The notes under the pieces: model-generated
Seen by the model: the letters and a program-made list of their open reading frames with translations, nothing else
Database searches by the model: none
Told to the model about the DNA's origin: nothing
Source: Psychrobacter immobilis
Lineage (GTDB): Bacteria; Pseudomonadota; Gammaproteobacteria; Pseudomonadales; Moraxellaceae
Assembly: GCF_904846185.1 (NCBI RefSeq)
Contig: NZ_CAJGZQ010000001.1
Location: 155,701-219,700, forward strand
Direction: 5' to 3'
DNA length: 64,000 bases
In this document: piece by piece, positions 36,438-46,218 of the stretch
Position numbering within the stretch: the stretch's first letter is position 1
Layout: every line of letters begins with the position of its first letter
Translations under genes and position numbers: made by a program

Positions 36438-37271
36438 TTAAACCAATCCCTTATACAGGAAATAGCACCCCACAACCGTTAATAACACCGCAAAGCATTT
36501 CTTTAAAAGCTCTGGTGATAGTATATGAGCAACTTTCGCGCCTAGCTTGGCGGTAAAAAAGCTCATGATACTGATCCCTAAAAAGGCATAAATGTGCACA
36601 AAGCCAATGGTGTTAGGCACATCAATTCGTTGCTGCATCCCAAAGAACATAAAACCTAATGCTCCAGCAATAGCAATCGGCAGACCACAAGCTGCTGAGG
36701 TGCCAACGGCTTTTTGCATCACAACACCATACCGCGTGAGATAAGGCACGGTTAAGCTACCGCCGCCAATACCGAAAATGGCAGAAGCGATACCGATAAC
36801 CCCACCTGCTGCTAATTGCTTAGGTTTTGAAGGCAGTTGTGTATTAGCATCATCGGCACTACTAGAATTGCTAGCAGGATTAGCAACCTGTTTTTTGCCA
36901 CCGAAAAACATCTTGTAGGCGACCCACAGCAAAAACACCCCAACAATGAGTTGAAGATACAGCCCAGATATCTGCCCTGCAATCCCTGCCCCTAAAAAGC
37001 AACCAATCGCTAAGCCTGGTGCCAGATTTTTAAAGACAGGCCACATGACTGCGCCTTTTTTATTGTGTGCCATGAGCGAGCTGATAGAGGTGACAATGAT
37101 GGTCGCCAGTGACGTCCCCAATGCCAAATGCATGATATTGTCAGGGCTGTAACCCATTTGCGTAAAGACGATGAATAATAATGGCACGATAATTGTGCCA
37201 CCGCCCACACCAAATAGCCCCGCAGCAAATCCTGCTAGCGCACCTATGATTAAAAAAACGATTAATTCCAC
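36438..37271 (-). CDS. TSUP family transporter (TauE/SafE type)
   Basis: The 277-aa membrane protein has about eight helices in two repeats, each starting with the family glycine motif: FGVGGGTIIVPLLF in the first half and FGIGGGSLTVPYLT in the second. Members export or import sulfite, sulfoacetate or other organosulfur anions. A short hydrophilic loop (NPASNSSSADD) separates the halves. The start is GTG with a weak ribosome site. It sits next to the flavin reductase-mesD-mesX cluster on the same strand, 77 bp away, so a link to sulfur metabolism is plausible but not shown. Confidence 0.88.
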   Translation of the reverse strand: MELIVFLIIGALAGFAAGLFGVGGGTIIVPLLFIVFTQMGYSPDNIMHLALGTSLATIIVTSISSLMAHNKKGAVMWPVFKNLAPGLAIGCFLGAGIAGQISGLYLQLIVGVFLLWVAYKMFFGGKKQVANPASNSSSADDANTQLPSKPKQLAAGGVIGIASAIFGIGGGSLTVPYLTRYGVVMQKAVGTSAACGLPIAIAGALGFMFFGMQQRIDVPNTIGFVHIYAFLGISIMSFFTAKLGAKVAHILSPELLKKCFAVLLTVVGCYFLYKGLV

Positions 37272-37348
37272 GGGATATTTACTTCTTATGTAGAGTTAGT
37301 ACGATGGTTATTTTAGTTCAGTGACAATCAATCAGTTAAAAAGCCAAC

Positions 37349-37849
37349 TTAGGCGATTTCTGCTTGATCCACTTGACCAACCCGAGAATAGGCACGATTA
37401 AAATACACCAAACTCTCCTCTTGCTCACTTTGTCTAATGGCGACCACTCGGCACATGAAAACACTGTGCGTGCCCACTTGCTGAATGTCCTCAATCTCAC
37501 AATCAAAACTGACCAACGCATCTTCTAAAACGGGAGCGCCTGTTTTGAGCGGTGACCAAGAGCCATATTCAAATCGCTCTTGTGAACTCAATTTGGAGGC
37601 AAAAGCGTTAGATATTGATTCATGCTGTGCGCCTAAAACATTGACACTTAATATTTTATTTTCAATAAAATGGGCATGTGAGCGAGACGTCTGGTTCATA
37701 CAAACCAGCAAGGTTGGCGGTGTATCGGTAACGCTACACACCGCAGATGCGGTAAACCCATGAGTACCAGCGCTGCCTTCTGTGGTAATGACATTGACCG
37801 CTGTTGTTAACAAAGACATACCATCTCTAAAATCGGTGGCTTCGATCAT
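37349..37849 (-). CDS. Flavin reductase-like FMN-binding protein
   Basis: The 166-aa protein is a short-chain flavin reductase: GMSLLTTAVNVITT, GFTASAVCSVTDTPPTLLVCMN and NVLGAQHESISNAFA match the FMN-binding split barrel. Such enzymes supply reduced FMN, using NAD(P)H, to partner oxygenases. It is directly downstream of mesD and on the same strand as mesD and mesX. The MesD methionine synthase is reported to need oxygen and MesX, so supplying reduced flavin to that system is a reasonable inference. Confidence 0.85.
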   Translation of the reverse strand: MIEATDFRDGMSLLTTAVNVITTEGSAGTHGFTASAVCSVTDTPPTLLVCMNQTSRSHAHFIENKILSVNVLGAQHESISNAFASKLSSQERFEYGSWSPLKTGAPVLEDALVSFDCEIEDIQQVGTHSVFMCRVVAIRQSEQEESLVYFNRAYSRVGQVDQAEIA

Positions 37850-37985
37850 GACTTAACTCCTAAATTTTAAATCTTTAAGTTCATTGATAACTGAGGTCAC
37901 TCATGAGTTTAAACAAGCTAGTATAAACGGGGTTAAAAACCCAACCTATAAAAGCTAAATTTTGCATCAGTTTATTCAATGAACC

Positions 37986-39041
37986 CTAAGCGGTCAGTTC
38001 TTGACGCACGATTGCCGCGCCAGCACTTAACGCTTGCAGCTTACCTCGTGCCACTTGGCGCGATAGTGGTGCCATGCCGCAGTTGGTCGAAGGATACAAC
38101 TTATCCGCATCGACGAATTGCAATGCTTTGCGTAGCGTATTTGCCACTTCTTCAGGGGTCTCAATGGTATTGGTTGCCACATCAATGGCACCTATCATCA
38201 CTTTTTTACCGCGGATCAATTCAATCAAATCCATCGGTACATGTGAGTTTTGACACTCTAAAGAGACAATATCAATATTCGACTGTTGCAACTTAGGAAA
38301 GGCTTGCTCATATTGGCGCCACTCTGAACCCAGTGTTTTTTTCCAATCAGTATTGGCTTTGATGCCATAACCGTAGCAGATATGCACCGCCGTTTCACAC
38401 TTTAGACCTTCAATAGCACGCTCTAACGTGGCAATACCCCAGTCGTTGACGTCATCAAAGAACACATTAAATGCAGGCTCATCGAATTGGATAATATCCA
38501 CCCCAGCCGCTTCTAACTCTCTCGCTTCTTGATTTAAGATTTTAGCAAACTCCCAAGCCAATTTTTCACGGCTTTTATAATGACCATCATACAAGGTATC
38601 AATCATGGTCATCGGACCAGGCAGTGCCCATTTGATCGGCTGATCGGTTTGTGCACGTAAAAACTTAGCATCATCAACAAATACAGGCTTTTGACGGCTT
38701 ACCGCGCCCACAACTGACGGTACACTGGCATCATAACGATTACGAATGCGCACGGTCTCGCGCTTCTCAAAATCGACGCCATCCAGATGTTCAATAAAGG
38801 TGGTCACAAAGTGCTGACGAGTTTGCTCGCCATCACTGACAATATCAATGCCTGCATGCACTTGTTCTTGCAATGTCAAACGCAGTGCGTCTTGTTTGGC
38901 TTCAAGCAGTTGCTCACCTTCTAATGCCCAAGGTGACCAGATTTTTTCAGGTTCTGCAAGCCAAGAAGGTTTCGGTAAACTGCCAGCCGTTGACGTCGGT
39001 AATAACTTTTGTGTCGGTAATAATATTGTCATACGATTCAT
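37986..39041 (-). CDS. mesD: Folate-independent methionine synthase MesD-like (MetE C-terminal homologue)
   Basis: The 351-aa protein matches only the catalytic C-terminal half of MetE. The zinc ligands are recognisable as H220 and C222 (HICYGYG), E262 (SLECQNSH) and C321 (STNCGMAPL). It lacks the N-terminal MetE half that binds folate, which marks the short core synthases. Pairing with a DUF1852 gene identifies the MesD type, which transfers methyl to homocysteine from a donor other than methyl-folate and depends on oxygen. It lies 45 bp after mesX. Its physiological methyl donor is not known. Confidence 0.88.
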   Translation of the reverse strand: MNRMTILLPTQKLLPTSTAGSLPKPSWLAEPEKIWSPWALEGEQLLEAKQDALRLTLQEQVHAGIDIVSDGEQTRQHFVTTFIEHLDGVDFEKRETVRIRNRYDASVPSVVGAVSRQKPVFVDDAKFLRAQTDQPIKWALPGPMTMIDTLYDGHYKSREKLAWEFAKILNQEARELEAAGVDIIQFDEPAFNVFFDDVNDWGIATLERAIEGLKCETAVHICYGYGIKANTDWKKTLGSEWRQYEQAFPKLQQSNIDIVSLECQNSHVPMDLIELIRGKKVMIGAIDVATNTIETPEEVANTLRKALQFVDADKLYPSTNCGMAPLSRQVARGKLQALSAGAAIVRQELTA

Positions 39042-39086
39042 CTTCTTATTTATTGGTATTCTACTTTTCGGCTACATTTATATTGG

Positions 39087-40124
39087 CTATGCCGCGGCTT
39101 TTTTAACGGCTTCTTTTTGAGCAATGCTGCTTGTCACATCATAGCTTGCTGCCCACTCATTAAGAATGGTTTGGTATGGCTTGATGAACTGCTCTTCGGT
39201 GAATTTACCTTGTGTCACTGCCATCTGACTACGCTCTGCACGATCATAGACGATTTGCGTTAGGGAATAATCTTGGTACTTCAAACTCGGTTGATACACT
39301 TGACCCGCTGCCGAATTGGCATTATAAATCTCAGGTCGGTAGATTTTTTGAAAAGTCTCCATCGTAGCAATCGCACTGATTAGCTCAAGATCGGTGTAAT
39401 CACTAATCAAGTCACCCGAGAAATAAAAGGCTAAAGGTGCAACACTGCCAGCAGGCATAAAGTAGCGAACCGTTAAGCCCATTTTAGAAAAATATTCATC
39501 AGTCAACGATCCTTTGTTCAAAGAACAGCCATCTTGTTTGTATTCAACGCCCAATACAGGGTGCTGATTGGTCGTACGTTGATAGGTTTTACTGGTGGAA
39601 ACACTCAAGCAAATCACAGGCTTCTTGGTGAAATTAGCTTGGTAAGCTTCTGAATTCAATAAATACTGAAACAGTTTGCCATGTAAGTCACCGAAATCTA
39701 CTGGCGGCGCAGATGATGGATGTTTATCGAAATGGTCTAATAAGACCACGCTAAAGTCATAATCGCGCACATAAGATGAGAAACTATTACCAATCATACC
39801 CTCAATACGGGTGTTCTCTTTATGATCCACAATCGTTGTTTGCAGCATCTCGATGATAGGGAAAGTATCGCCATTTCCTGCCACATCCATGTCGACAGAA
39901 ATAATATCAACCTCAACAGAATAACGATCTGCGGTGGGATTATCCCAATGTGCCAAAGCATTAAAACGATTATTTATCATTCTTAATGTTTTGCTTAAGT
40001 TCTCTTGACGATGCTCGCCACGCGCCAAATTCGCAAAGTTCGTCGTCAGACGCGTGCTATTTGCAGGATGATAGTTTTCATCAAAACGAATGCGCTTAAT
40101 TGCACAGCTAAATTCTTTACTCAT
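39087..40124 (-). CDS. mesX: DUF1852 protein MesX, partner of MesD
   Basis: The 345-aa protein begins KEFSCAIKRIRFDENYHPANSTRLTTNFANLARG, strongly typical of DUF1852, with NNRFNALAHWDN and SVEVDIISVDMD following. Genetics in other bacteria showed that DUF1852 (MesX) is required for MesD methionine synthase activity, but its reaction is unknown. It is soluble and cytoplasmic by composition. It is the first gene of the mesX-mesD-flavin reductase run, so the regulatory sequence upstream (40125-40496) should control all three. Confidence 0.88.
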   Translation of the reverse strand: MSKEFSCAIKRIRFDENYHPANSTRLTTNFANLARGEHRQENLSKTLRMINNRFNALAHWDNPTADRYSVEVDIISVDMDVAGNGDTFPIIEMLQTTIVDHKENTRIEGMIGNSFSSYVRDYDFSVVLLDHFDKHPSSAPPVDFGDLHGKLFQYLLNSEAYQANFTKKPVICLSVSTSKTYQRTTNQHPVLGVEYKQDGCSLNKGSLTDEYFSKMGLTVRYFMPAGSVAPLAFYFSGDLISDYTDLELISAIATMETFQKIYRPEIYNANSAAGQVYQPSLKYQDYSLTQIVYDRAERSQMAVTQGKFTEEQFIKPYQTILNEWAASYDVTSSIAQKEAVKKAAA

Positions 40125-40239
40125 GATAATCCGCTACCCTAATCTACTCTCATTATTTGAGATAAAACCAAATTTGTGTATGAAGTGAATCATACCTAAA
40201 CTATTACATGAATAAAAACGATACTATTTAAATATAAGA

Positions 40240-40252
40240 TGAATATAATTCA
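40240..40252. promoter_or_regulatory. Candidate MetR operator upstream of mesX
   Basis: TGAATATAATTCA matches the MetR consensus TGAA-N5-TTCA exactly, within the wider palindrome ATGAAT-ATA-ATTCAT. It lies 116 bp before the mesX start. MetR is the homocysteine-responsive activator of metE in proteobacteria; its action here is inferred. Confidence 0.5.
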
Positions 40253-40417
40253 TGTTAATGAGTTATGGTATGACATGAGATTGGATAGCGGAGACTTTAT
40301 GACTTGCTCGATAGGATCATTCAGCAAAAAATAAGCCTGTAGAAAAATGAGCTACGCCAGTGAAAGCATAAAGAAAATTTCGATAAACTAACTAACGAAT
40401 CTAAGGGTTCTCTCATT

Positions 40418-40459
40418 AAAAAAGCCGAAACTTATTTTCTAAGTCTCAGCCCTTTTTTC
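40418..40459 (-). terminator. Terminator of the yceI-like gene
   Basis: On the minus strand GGCTGAGACTTA pairs with TAAGTTTCGGC through two wobble pairs and is followed by a T run. Confidence 0.75.
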
Positions 40460-40496
40460 GATAATATAAATAGAGAATTGCTTTCTATTGATTGTG

Positions 40497-41111
40497 TTAG
40501 CGCTTTGCAGCTTCAATCTGAATATTTAGCTGAACTTTTTCAGTAATACCTAATAATGTATATTTACTGATGCCCCATTTGGTGCGATCAATGGTCGTTG
40601 TGAAATCCCCACCGCAAACTGGTTTTTTTAATATTGGATTTAGGTAGCAATTGAACTTGCTGGCCGTTAGCGTAATGAGGTTAGTCTTGCCGTGTAGTGT
40701 CAACATACCATCGACTTTGCTGACATTTGAGCCACTACCATCAGTCGTAAAATACCATTTGGTAGACTCAAATTGCGCCAGTGGAAACTGCTCAATATCG
40801 AAAAAATCTGCGCTTTTTAACGTAATATCAAATGCTGTATTGCCTGTATTTAGGCTATTCAAAGGAATTACTAGCGAGATATTACCGGTCTGAGCCGCTG
40901 GGTCATAATCTAAATGTCCAGTGATATTATAAAAGCCACCTGTGTTGGTAGAGGTATTAAAATGGTCAATAGCAAAGCGTACATTGGTATGGGTGGGGTC
41001 GATATCGTAAGTCCTCGCCTGACTGCTGGCGATACTTAACATGCTTATGCTTAAGGTTAGTAGCGGCTTTCGAGAGGACAGTATGACTGTCGAGAGGGAC
41101 ATTTGATTCAT
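40497..41111 (-). CDS. YceI-family periplasmic protein
   Basis: YceI-like proteins are secreted lipocalin-like barrels that bind isoprenoid-type lipids. The frame reaches 41150, but I start at the ATG at 41111, which has AGGA about 8 bases upstream and opens directly into a signal peptide ending in SSQA. The mature protein begins TYDIDPTHTNVRFAIDHF and includes YNITGHLDYD and DRTKWGISKY, both typical. Two cysteines in the NCYLNPILKKPVCGG loop may form a disulfide. The length is about 204 aa. It is monocistronic. Confidence 0.87.
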   Translation of the reverse strand: MNQMSLSTVILSSRKPLLTLSISMLSIASSQARTYDIDPTHTNVRFAIDHFNTSTNTGGFYNITGHLDYDPAAQTGNISLVIPLNSLNTGNTAFDITLKSADFFDIEQFPLAQFESTKWYFTTDGSGSNVSKVDGMLTLHGKTNLITLTASKFNCYLNPILKKPVCGGDFTTTIDRTKWGISKYTLLGITEKVQLNIQIEAAKR

Positions 41112-41207
41112 AGTAACATTCCTTTGCTGTATAAATGATAGAGCAATCACATCCTTTGTGACTGTGCTTGTGATTCTGCTCTTATAATTGCTCTCTTATA
41201 TAATGAC

Positions 41208-41243
41208 AACAAGCCCATACTTAATCAATAAGTATGGGCTTGT
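41208..41243. terminator. Strong hairpin downstream of the RND pump genes
   Basis: ACAAGCCCATACTTA pairs perfectly with TAAGTATGGGCTTGT around a 6-base loop. It lies 68 bp after the RND stop. The flanking T run is poor on the minus strand, so termination there is likely but unproven. Confidence 0.6.
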
Positions 41244-41310
41244 CTATTTTAGACATAGCATTCTCACTGCTAACGCTACGTCATAGATATGATCAAATAA
41301 ATCCATTAAA

Positions 41311-44300
41311 TCATACTTTACTATCTGTCGTTGTCTGCTCTTTGCCACTAGGTACGAGCCATTTAGCAAACCATCCTGACAAATCATCCATCAAAGTATA
41401 AACCACGGGAATCACCACAAGGCTTAATAACGTCGAAGTCACCAGACCACCCAGTACCGCAGCAGCCATCGGACGACGGAAGGTTGGATCAGCATCACCC
41501 CAACCGAAGACTAAGGGCAACATACCTGCCCCCATCGCAATAGTAGTCATAATAATAGGACGCGCCCGCTTGCGGCAAGCATCGATAATAGCCTCAAAAC
41601 GCGCCAAACCTCGACGCTGTGCAATCAGTGCATAATCGACCAGTAAGATAGAGTTTTTGGTGGCAATACCCATTAGCATAATAAAGCCAATCATCGACGG
41701 CATAGAAAGACTGCTATTGGTAATAACCAAGCCTACAAAAGCGCCGCCTATCGATAAAGGCAATGCCATCAAAATGGTAAAAGGCTGCAATATACGCCCA
41801 AACAATAGAATAAGTACGCCTAAAATACAAACCACACCGACCGACATCGCAATCACAAAACCGCTGAATAGCTCAGCCATGTTTTCTGCTTGACCTTGGT
41901 CAATAATGGTAATGGAAGGCGGTAGTTGTTGCATGGCAGGTACTGATTTAACCGCTTGTACCAAATCTCCAAGCTCGCCACTCGCAGGTTGCACCGTGAT
42001 ACTGATGGCGCGTTCCCGATCGAGCCTGCTAATCTGCGCAGGCCCAGTGCCAAAGTCTAATGACGCGACTTCACCCACACGTACACCCTGTCCTGCTGGT
42101 AACGAGCTCGGTACATATAGACCTTCTAATTGACTGACATTTTGTTTGGCAACATCTGGTAGACGAATGACGATAGGAATCTGCCGCGTATCCAAATTGA
42201 GCTTGGATAAACGCTGCTCATAGTCACCCACCGTCGCCACTCGTAACGTCGTAGCGATGTCTTGCGTGGTCACCCCTTTATCCGCCATCGCCAGTCTGTC
42301 TGGCGTCACCGTTAACTCTTGACGCGGTAAACTGCGGTCACTGGTCACGGAGCCAGCACTGGGCAGCCCTCGAATTTCTGACATGATTTGCTGAGCGGTT
42401 TGTTCAAGCAATTGCGGATTGGTACTGGTCATAGAGAAGTTGTAACCACTCTCTCCACCACTCGACAAACCGACGGTAAAGCGCGCACCTGGCACTTCTG
42501 CCAACAAACTACTTATTTGACGTTCAATCTCTTGCTTAGAGCCGCGCTCTGCACGTGGTGCTAGCACGATGTCTAGACCTGCTATATTTTCGGCTTTGCC
42601 ACCACTAGAGTTTGAGTCCATGCTAGCCTGAGCCTCACCGACTGAGGTAAAAATATTGGTGACTTCAGGCATTGCTAAAATACGCTCACTTGCCAGCGCA
42701 GCAACGCGCTCTGTGTCTTCCAGCGCAACGTCAGGTGTCAACTCAATCGCCACACGAGTTTGGTCAATGTCATTATCAGGAATAAACGATGTTGGTAGTA
42801 ATTTGACAAGCATCAGTGACGCCACGAATAACACTAAAGTTGCACCCATCGTCAGCCAGCGATGATGCAGTGTCCATGCCACTATTTTGAGATACCAACC
42901 CATCAGCGCGCTTTGCTTCTCAACGTGTTTTTTCTCTGGTCGCAATATATACGCTGCCATCATCGGTGTGATAAGGCGCGCGACCATCAAAGACGCAAAA
43001 ATCGACAATGCAGCCGTCCAGCCAAACTGACGGAAAAACTGTCCAACGATACCACCCATAAAGGCGGTGGGTAAAAACACGGCAATCAAAGTAAAGGTGG
43101 TGGCGACTACCGCCAAGCCAATCTCGTCAGCCGCTTCCATCGCCGCTTCATACGGTGTCTTGCCCATGCGTAAATGCCGTATGATATTTTCGACCTCGAC
43201 GATCGCATCGTCGACCAATACACCGATCACTAACGACAACGCCAACAAAGATATAATATTGAGGCTAAAGCCAAATAAGTACATACCTAAAAAGGTGGGA
43301 ATCACTGATAATGGCAAGGCGACAGCAGCAACTATCGTCGCCCGAATATTGCGCAAAAATAAGAATACGACGACGACTGCTAACAGACCACCTTCGATCA
43401 GCATCCGTAAAGAAGCTTGATAATCTTCAGCGATGGGCGTTGCCCGATCATAGACTTTTTCAATCGTGATGTTACCTACATCGGCTGACAGCTTGGCAAG
43501 CTCTGCATCAACCAGTTCCATGACCTCGACTTCACTGGCACCACGCGAGCGGGTGATGTTAAATGCCACCACCGTTTGCCCGTCAAGCTTAGCAATAGAG
43601 CTTGGGTCAGCCGCGCCATCTGTGATTTGTGCCATACGTCCAAGCGCTTGCGTACCACCTGCTGGGATTGCCACTTGTAAATCATTGAGCTCACTTGCCC
43701 GCTCCACCGCACCAAGGACACGAATCGTCTGGGTGGTTTTGCCCACTTCTGCTTCACCACCAGAGCTGTCCTGCTGAATACCCGTGATTTGATTGGATAG
43801 TTGTGTGATAGAGAGCTTAAGACCACTCAAGGTAATCGGGTCAGCTGCGACGGTAATCTCACGCTGCAAACCACCAATACGGCTAACCGTGCTGACACCC
43901 GGTATATCAGAAAGACGCTTGGTGACCGTATCATCGACGAACCAAGACAAGTCTTCCACATTCATGTTTTCAGAAGCCACAGAATAAGTGACAACGGGGA
44001 ATCCTGCGGTTGAAACTTTAGTAATAATAGGGTCATTAGCCGCGGCAGGCAAATCGCCGCGTACCTCGCCTACGGCCGAGCGCACATCATCGACCGCCTC
44101 CTGAATATCCTTTTCTAACACAAACTCTGTGACCATGGTGGCAGCACCCGTTTGTAACGTGGTGCGAATATGCTTGATGCCCTCAATACTGGTAAGCTTG
44201 TTTTCTATCTTTTTTGCGATGTCGTTTTCGAGCTGTGATGGCGCGGCACCCGGTAAAGTCACCGTGACCACGACTGCAGGTAAGTCAATATCAGGAAACT

Positions 44301-44412
44301 GCTGCACCTTCATTTTCATAAAGCCATAAATACCGCCTAACGTCAGTAGTATAAATAGCAAAATGGCAACTAAAGGATTTTTTATCGAGTAAGCAGAAAC
44401 ATTTAAACTCAT
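41311..44412 (-). CDS. RND efflux pump, HAE1-type inner-membrane transporter
   Basis: The 1033-aa protein is a proton-driven RND transporter spanning the inner membrane with two large periplasmic loops and twelve helices. It starts LNVSAYSIKNPLVAILLF, has VTVTLPGAAPSQLE in the first porter domain, and LVIGVLVDDAIVEVENI in helix 4 with the paired Asp residues of proton relay. The C-terminal half has LLFGRILQPFTIL and IGFIMLMGIATKNSILLVDYA. The N-terminal sequence groups it with MexB-related members of unknown substrate rather than AcrB itself. It overlaps the adaptor stop by 4 bp. Confidence 0.93.
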   Translation of the reverse strand: MSLNVSAYSIKNPLVAILLFILLTLGGIYGFMKMKVQQFPDIDLPAVVVTVTLPGAAPSQLENDIAKKIENKLTSIEGIKHIRTTLQTGAATMVTEFVLEKDIQEAVDDVRSAVGEVRGDLPAAANDPIITKVSTAGFPVVTYSVASENMNVEDLSWFVDDTVTKRLSDIPGVSTVSRIGGLQREITVAADPITLSGLKLSITQLSNQITGIQQDSSGGEAEVGKTTQTIRVLGAVERASELNDLQVAIPAGGTQALGRMAQITDGAADPSSIAKLDGQTVVAFNITRSRGASEVEVMELVDAELAKLSADVGNITIEKVYDRATPIAEDYQASLRMLIEGGLLAVVVVFLFLRNIRATIVAAVALPLSVIPTFLGMYLFGFSLNIISLLALSLVIGVLVDDAIVEVENIIRHLRMGKTPYEAAMEAADEIGLAVVATTFTLIAVFLPTAFMGGIVGQFFRQFGWTAALSIFASLMVARLITPMMAAYILRPEKKHVEKQSALMGWYLKIVAWTLHHRWLTMGATLVLFVASLMLVKLLPTSFIPDNDIDQTRVAIELTPDVALEDTERVAALASERILAMPEVTNIFTSVGEAQASMDSNSSGGKAENIAGLDIVLAPRAERGSKQEIERQISSLLAEVPGARFTVGLSSGGESGYNFSMTSTNPQLLEQTAQQIMSEIRGLPSAGSVTSDRSLPRQELTVTPDRLAMADKGVTTQDIATTLRVATVGDYEQRLSKLNLDTRQIPIVIRLPDVAKQNVSQLEGLYVPSSLPAGQGVRVGEVASLDFGTGPAQISRLDRERAISITVQPASGELGDLVQAVKSVPAMQQLPPSITIIDQGQAENMAELFSGFVIAMSVGVVCILGVLILLFGRILQPFTILMALPLSIGGAFVGLVITNSSLSMPSMIGFIMLMGIATKNSILLVDYALIAQRRGLARFEAIIDACRKRARPIIMTTIAMGAGMLPLVFGWGDADPTFRRPMAAAVLGGLVTSTLLSLVVIPVVYTLMDDLSGWFAKWLVPSGKEQTTTDSKV

Positions 44413-45737
44413 GGTTGTGCCTGCCCTGCTGTACTCGTTTGGCTAACACCATCAACGATACGCACCAAATCTCCATCATTTAAAAAGCTGCCGCCTTGTT
44501 TGACAATTTGACTGTCACTAGGCAATGGCTCTAGCACTGCCACATTTTCGCCAAGTCGCTTGCCCAATGTCACTCGTTGTTGCTTGATACGACCCATGGT
44601 CTGACCATCTTGAGTGGTCACATTGGTTACTAGCATCACATAATCATAGCCATCGTTGCTGACGATAGCGCTATTGGGCACCGTTTGCGTACTGGCACTG
44701 CCTAATAGGAACTCACCCGTTTGATACATACCTGCCCGTAATTTTGCATTGGCTGCCAAGCTCGCATAGATAGTAATCTGCCGGTTGTTGTCCGCCGTTG
44801 GTGCTATGCGGCTCACTTTCCCCATTACCGTTTCACCATCTGGTAAGCTCACCCGTACTGGCGTCCCGACACTGACTTCACCAACAAGCTTGGGATCAAT
44901 ATCTGCACGCCATTCCAAAATCCCACCTTTAATGATAGTAAATAATGGCTCGCCACCAGCAACCATACCGACCTCCGCCATTTTCTCGCTGATGACACCG
45001 CTGACGGGTGCGACCACTGTTGCATTATCTACACTCAAGCGCTGAGTGCTCAGACGCGCTTTGGAGGCTTGTAGCGCAGCCTGTGCTTGAAGTTTTGCAG
45101 TGCGATAGCGATCGGCTTCTTGTTTGCTAATGGCATCAATATCAAGCAGTGGCAATACACGGGCAGCATCAGCGCTGGCATTGGCAAGCGTCGCTTCTGC
45201 TTCGGCAACATCTGCCTCTGCTTGCAAGACTTGCTGCTCCATAGCATCGGTATCAAATATCGCCAAGACTTGACCCGCTTTGACGCGATCACCTTCTTCG
45301 ACCAATATACGCTCGATAGCCACGCCATTGACTTTAGCACTGACATTCGCCGTATCTTTGGCATCAATGGTGCCATCAGCACTGAGTGTGTTACCAATAT
45401 CATCTTGGCTTGGGCTGACCGTCTCTACTGACAATACCGCCTGCTCAGTACTTGTAGCGTTTACAGTGGCACCATCACTTGAAGTACGACTAGAAGCTGG
45501 CGATTCATCCGTCACGGCTTTATCACTACCGCCCCAATACTTTCCAAGTAGCACACCAATGATAAGCACGGCTGCCAATACGGGTAACAACCATAACGGT
45601 AATTTTGAAGCGGTTTTTTTAGACAAAGTATCAGACTGGCGATACGGTGGTAGCTCAGATGGTTGAGGTGGCTCAATGTTGGTTTCTTGCTCGCTAGTCG
45701 GTGCTTGCTTATTATTAGGGTGTTCAAAATCACTCAT
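44409..45737 (-). CDS. RND efflux periplasmic adaptor (membrane fusion protein)
   Basis: The 442-aa protein has a cytoplasmic proline-rich N-terminus, one membrane helix (about residues 47-65), then a lipoyl/barrel-sandwich domain split by an alpha hairpin (AKVNGVAIERILVEEGDRVKAGQVLAIFDTD and VSGVISEKMAEVGMVAGGEP), a beta-barrel and a membrane-proximal domain. It bridges the RND pump to an outer-membrane channel. No channel gene is next to it, so a separately encoded TolC-like protein must serve. It is first in a two-gene operon, with ATGA overlap to the pump gene. Confidence 0.92.
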   Translation of the reverse strand: MSDFEHPNNKQAPTSEQETNIEPPQPSELPPYRQSDTLSKKTASKLPLWLLPVLAAVLIIGVLLGKYWGGSDKAVTDESPASSRTSSDGATVNATSTEQAVLSVETVSPSQDDIGNTLSADGTIDAKDTANVSAKVNGVAIERILVEEGDRVKAGQVLAIFDTDAMEQQVLQAEADVAEAEATLANASADAARVLPLLDIDAISKQEADRYRTAKLQAQAALQASKARLSTQRLSVDNATVVAPVSGVISEKMAEVGMVAGGEPLFTIIKGGILEWRADIDPKLVGEVSVGTPVRVSLPDGETVMGKVSRIAPTADNNRQITIYASLAANAKLRAGMYQTGEFLLGSASTQTVPNSAIVSNDGYDYVMLVTNVTTQDGQTMGRIKQQRVTLGKRLGENVAVLEPLPSDSQIVKQGGSFLNDGDLVRIVDGVSQTSTAGQAQP

Positions 45738-46218
45738 GGTCGGTCTCTATAAATAAGCACGGTACTAACGCCGTAAAAAGTATAAGGGAAACAAAATGAT
45801 ACAGGCAGAGCTTATCAAAAATAGTCTTTTATCATTGTAGATTATCTCGTCATTGGGTCAATTATGTTAAGTATCTACATAGTCAATTGTTGATAGTCAT
45901 CAAGATATAATAAGACATTGAACTTAATAAAGATATTAGTAGCAAAGATTATCAGTTGAACGATAAATAAAGGCAAAAGACAGCGTATTCCTAGTTCATT
46001 GCATAAGTCTTCTTCGCACAAAACTCCTTGCTTAAAACTTATTCAGCCAATGAAAAAATGACCAAATATGTTGTCATATTGAATGAATTAAGATGCGCCC
46101 ATTATAGTTGGAACAATCACTCGTAAAAACTAATGATACATACGGCCTACAGTTTAGACTTGTATTTATGGGGTAATTTGTCATTATTAAGATAACTCTA
46201 CTAATAAAGGAATCCATC
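45738..46218. other. Intergenic region upstream of the lysine-rich mini-gene
   Basis: This 481-bp AT-rich region lies between the divergent adaptor gene and the 42-aa gene. It must hold the promoters of both. I find no convincing gene, RNA or repeat in it. Confidence 0.3.

Larger units (their letters stand above)
40125..40496 (-). promoter_or_regulatory. Upstream region of mesX
   Basis: No gene is seen in these 372 bp. It holds the MetR-like box at 40240-40252, a weaker near-match TGAAGTGAATCA at about 40179-40190, and the yceI terminator at 40418-40459. I do not see a SAM riboswitch fold by eye. Confidence 0.45.
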
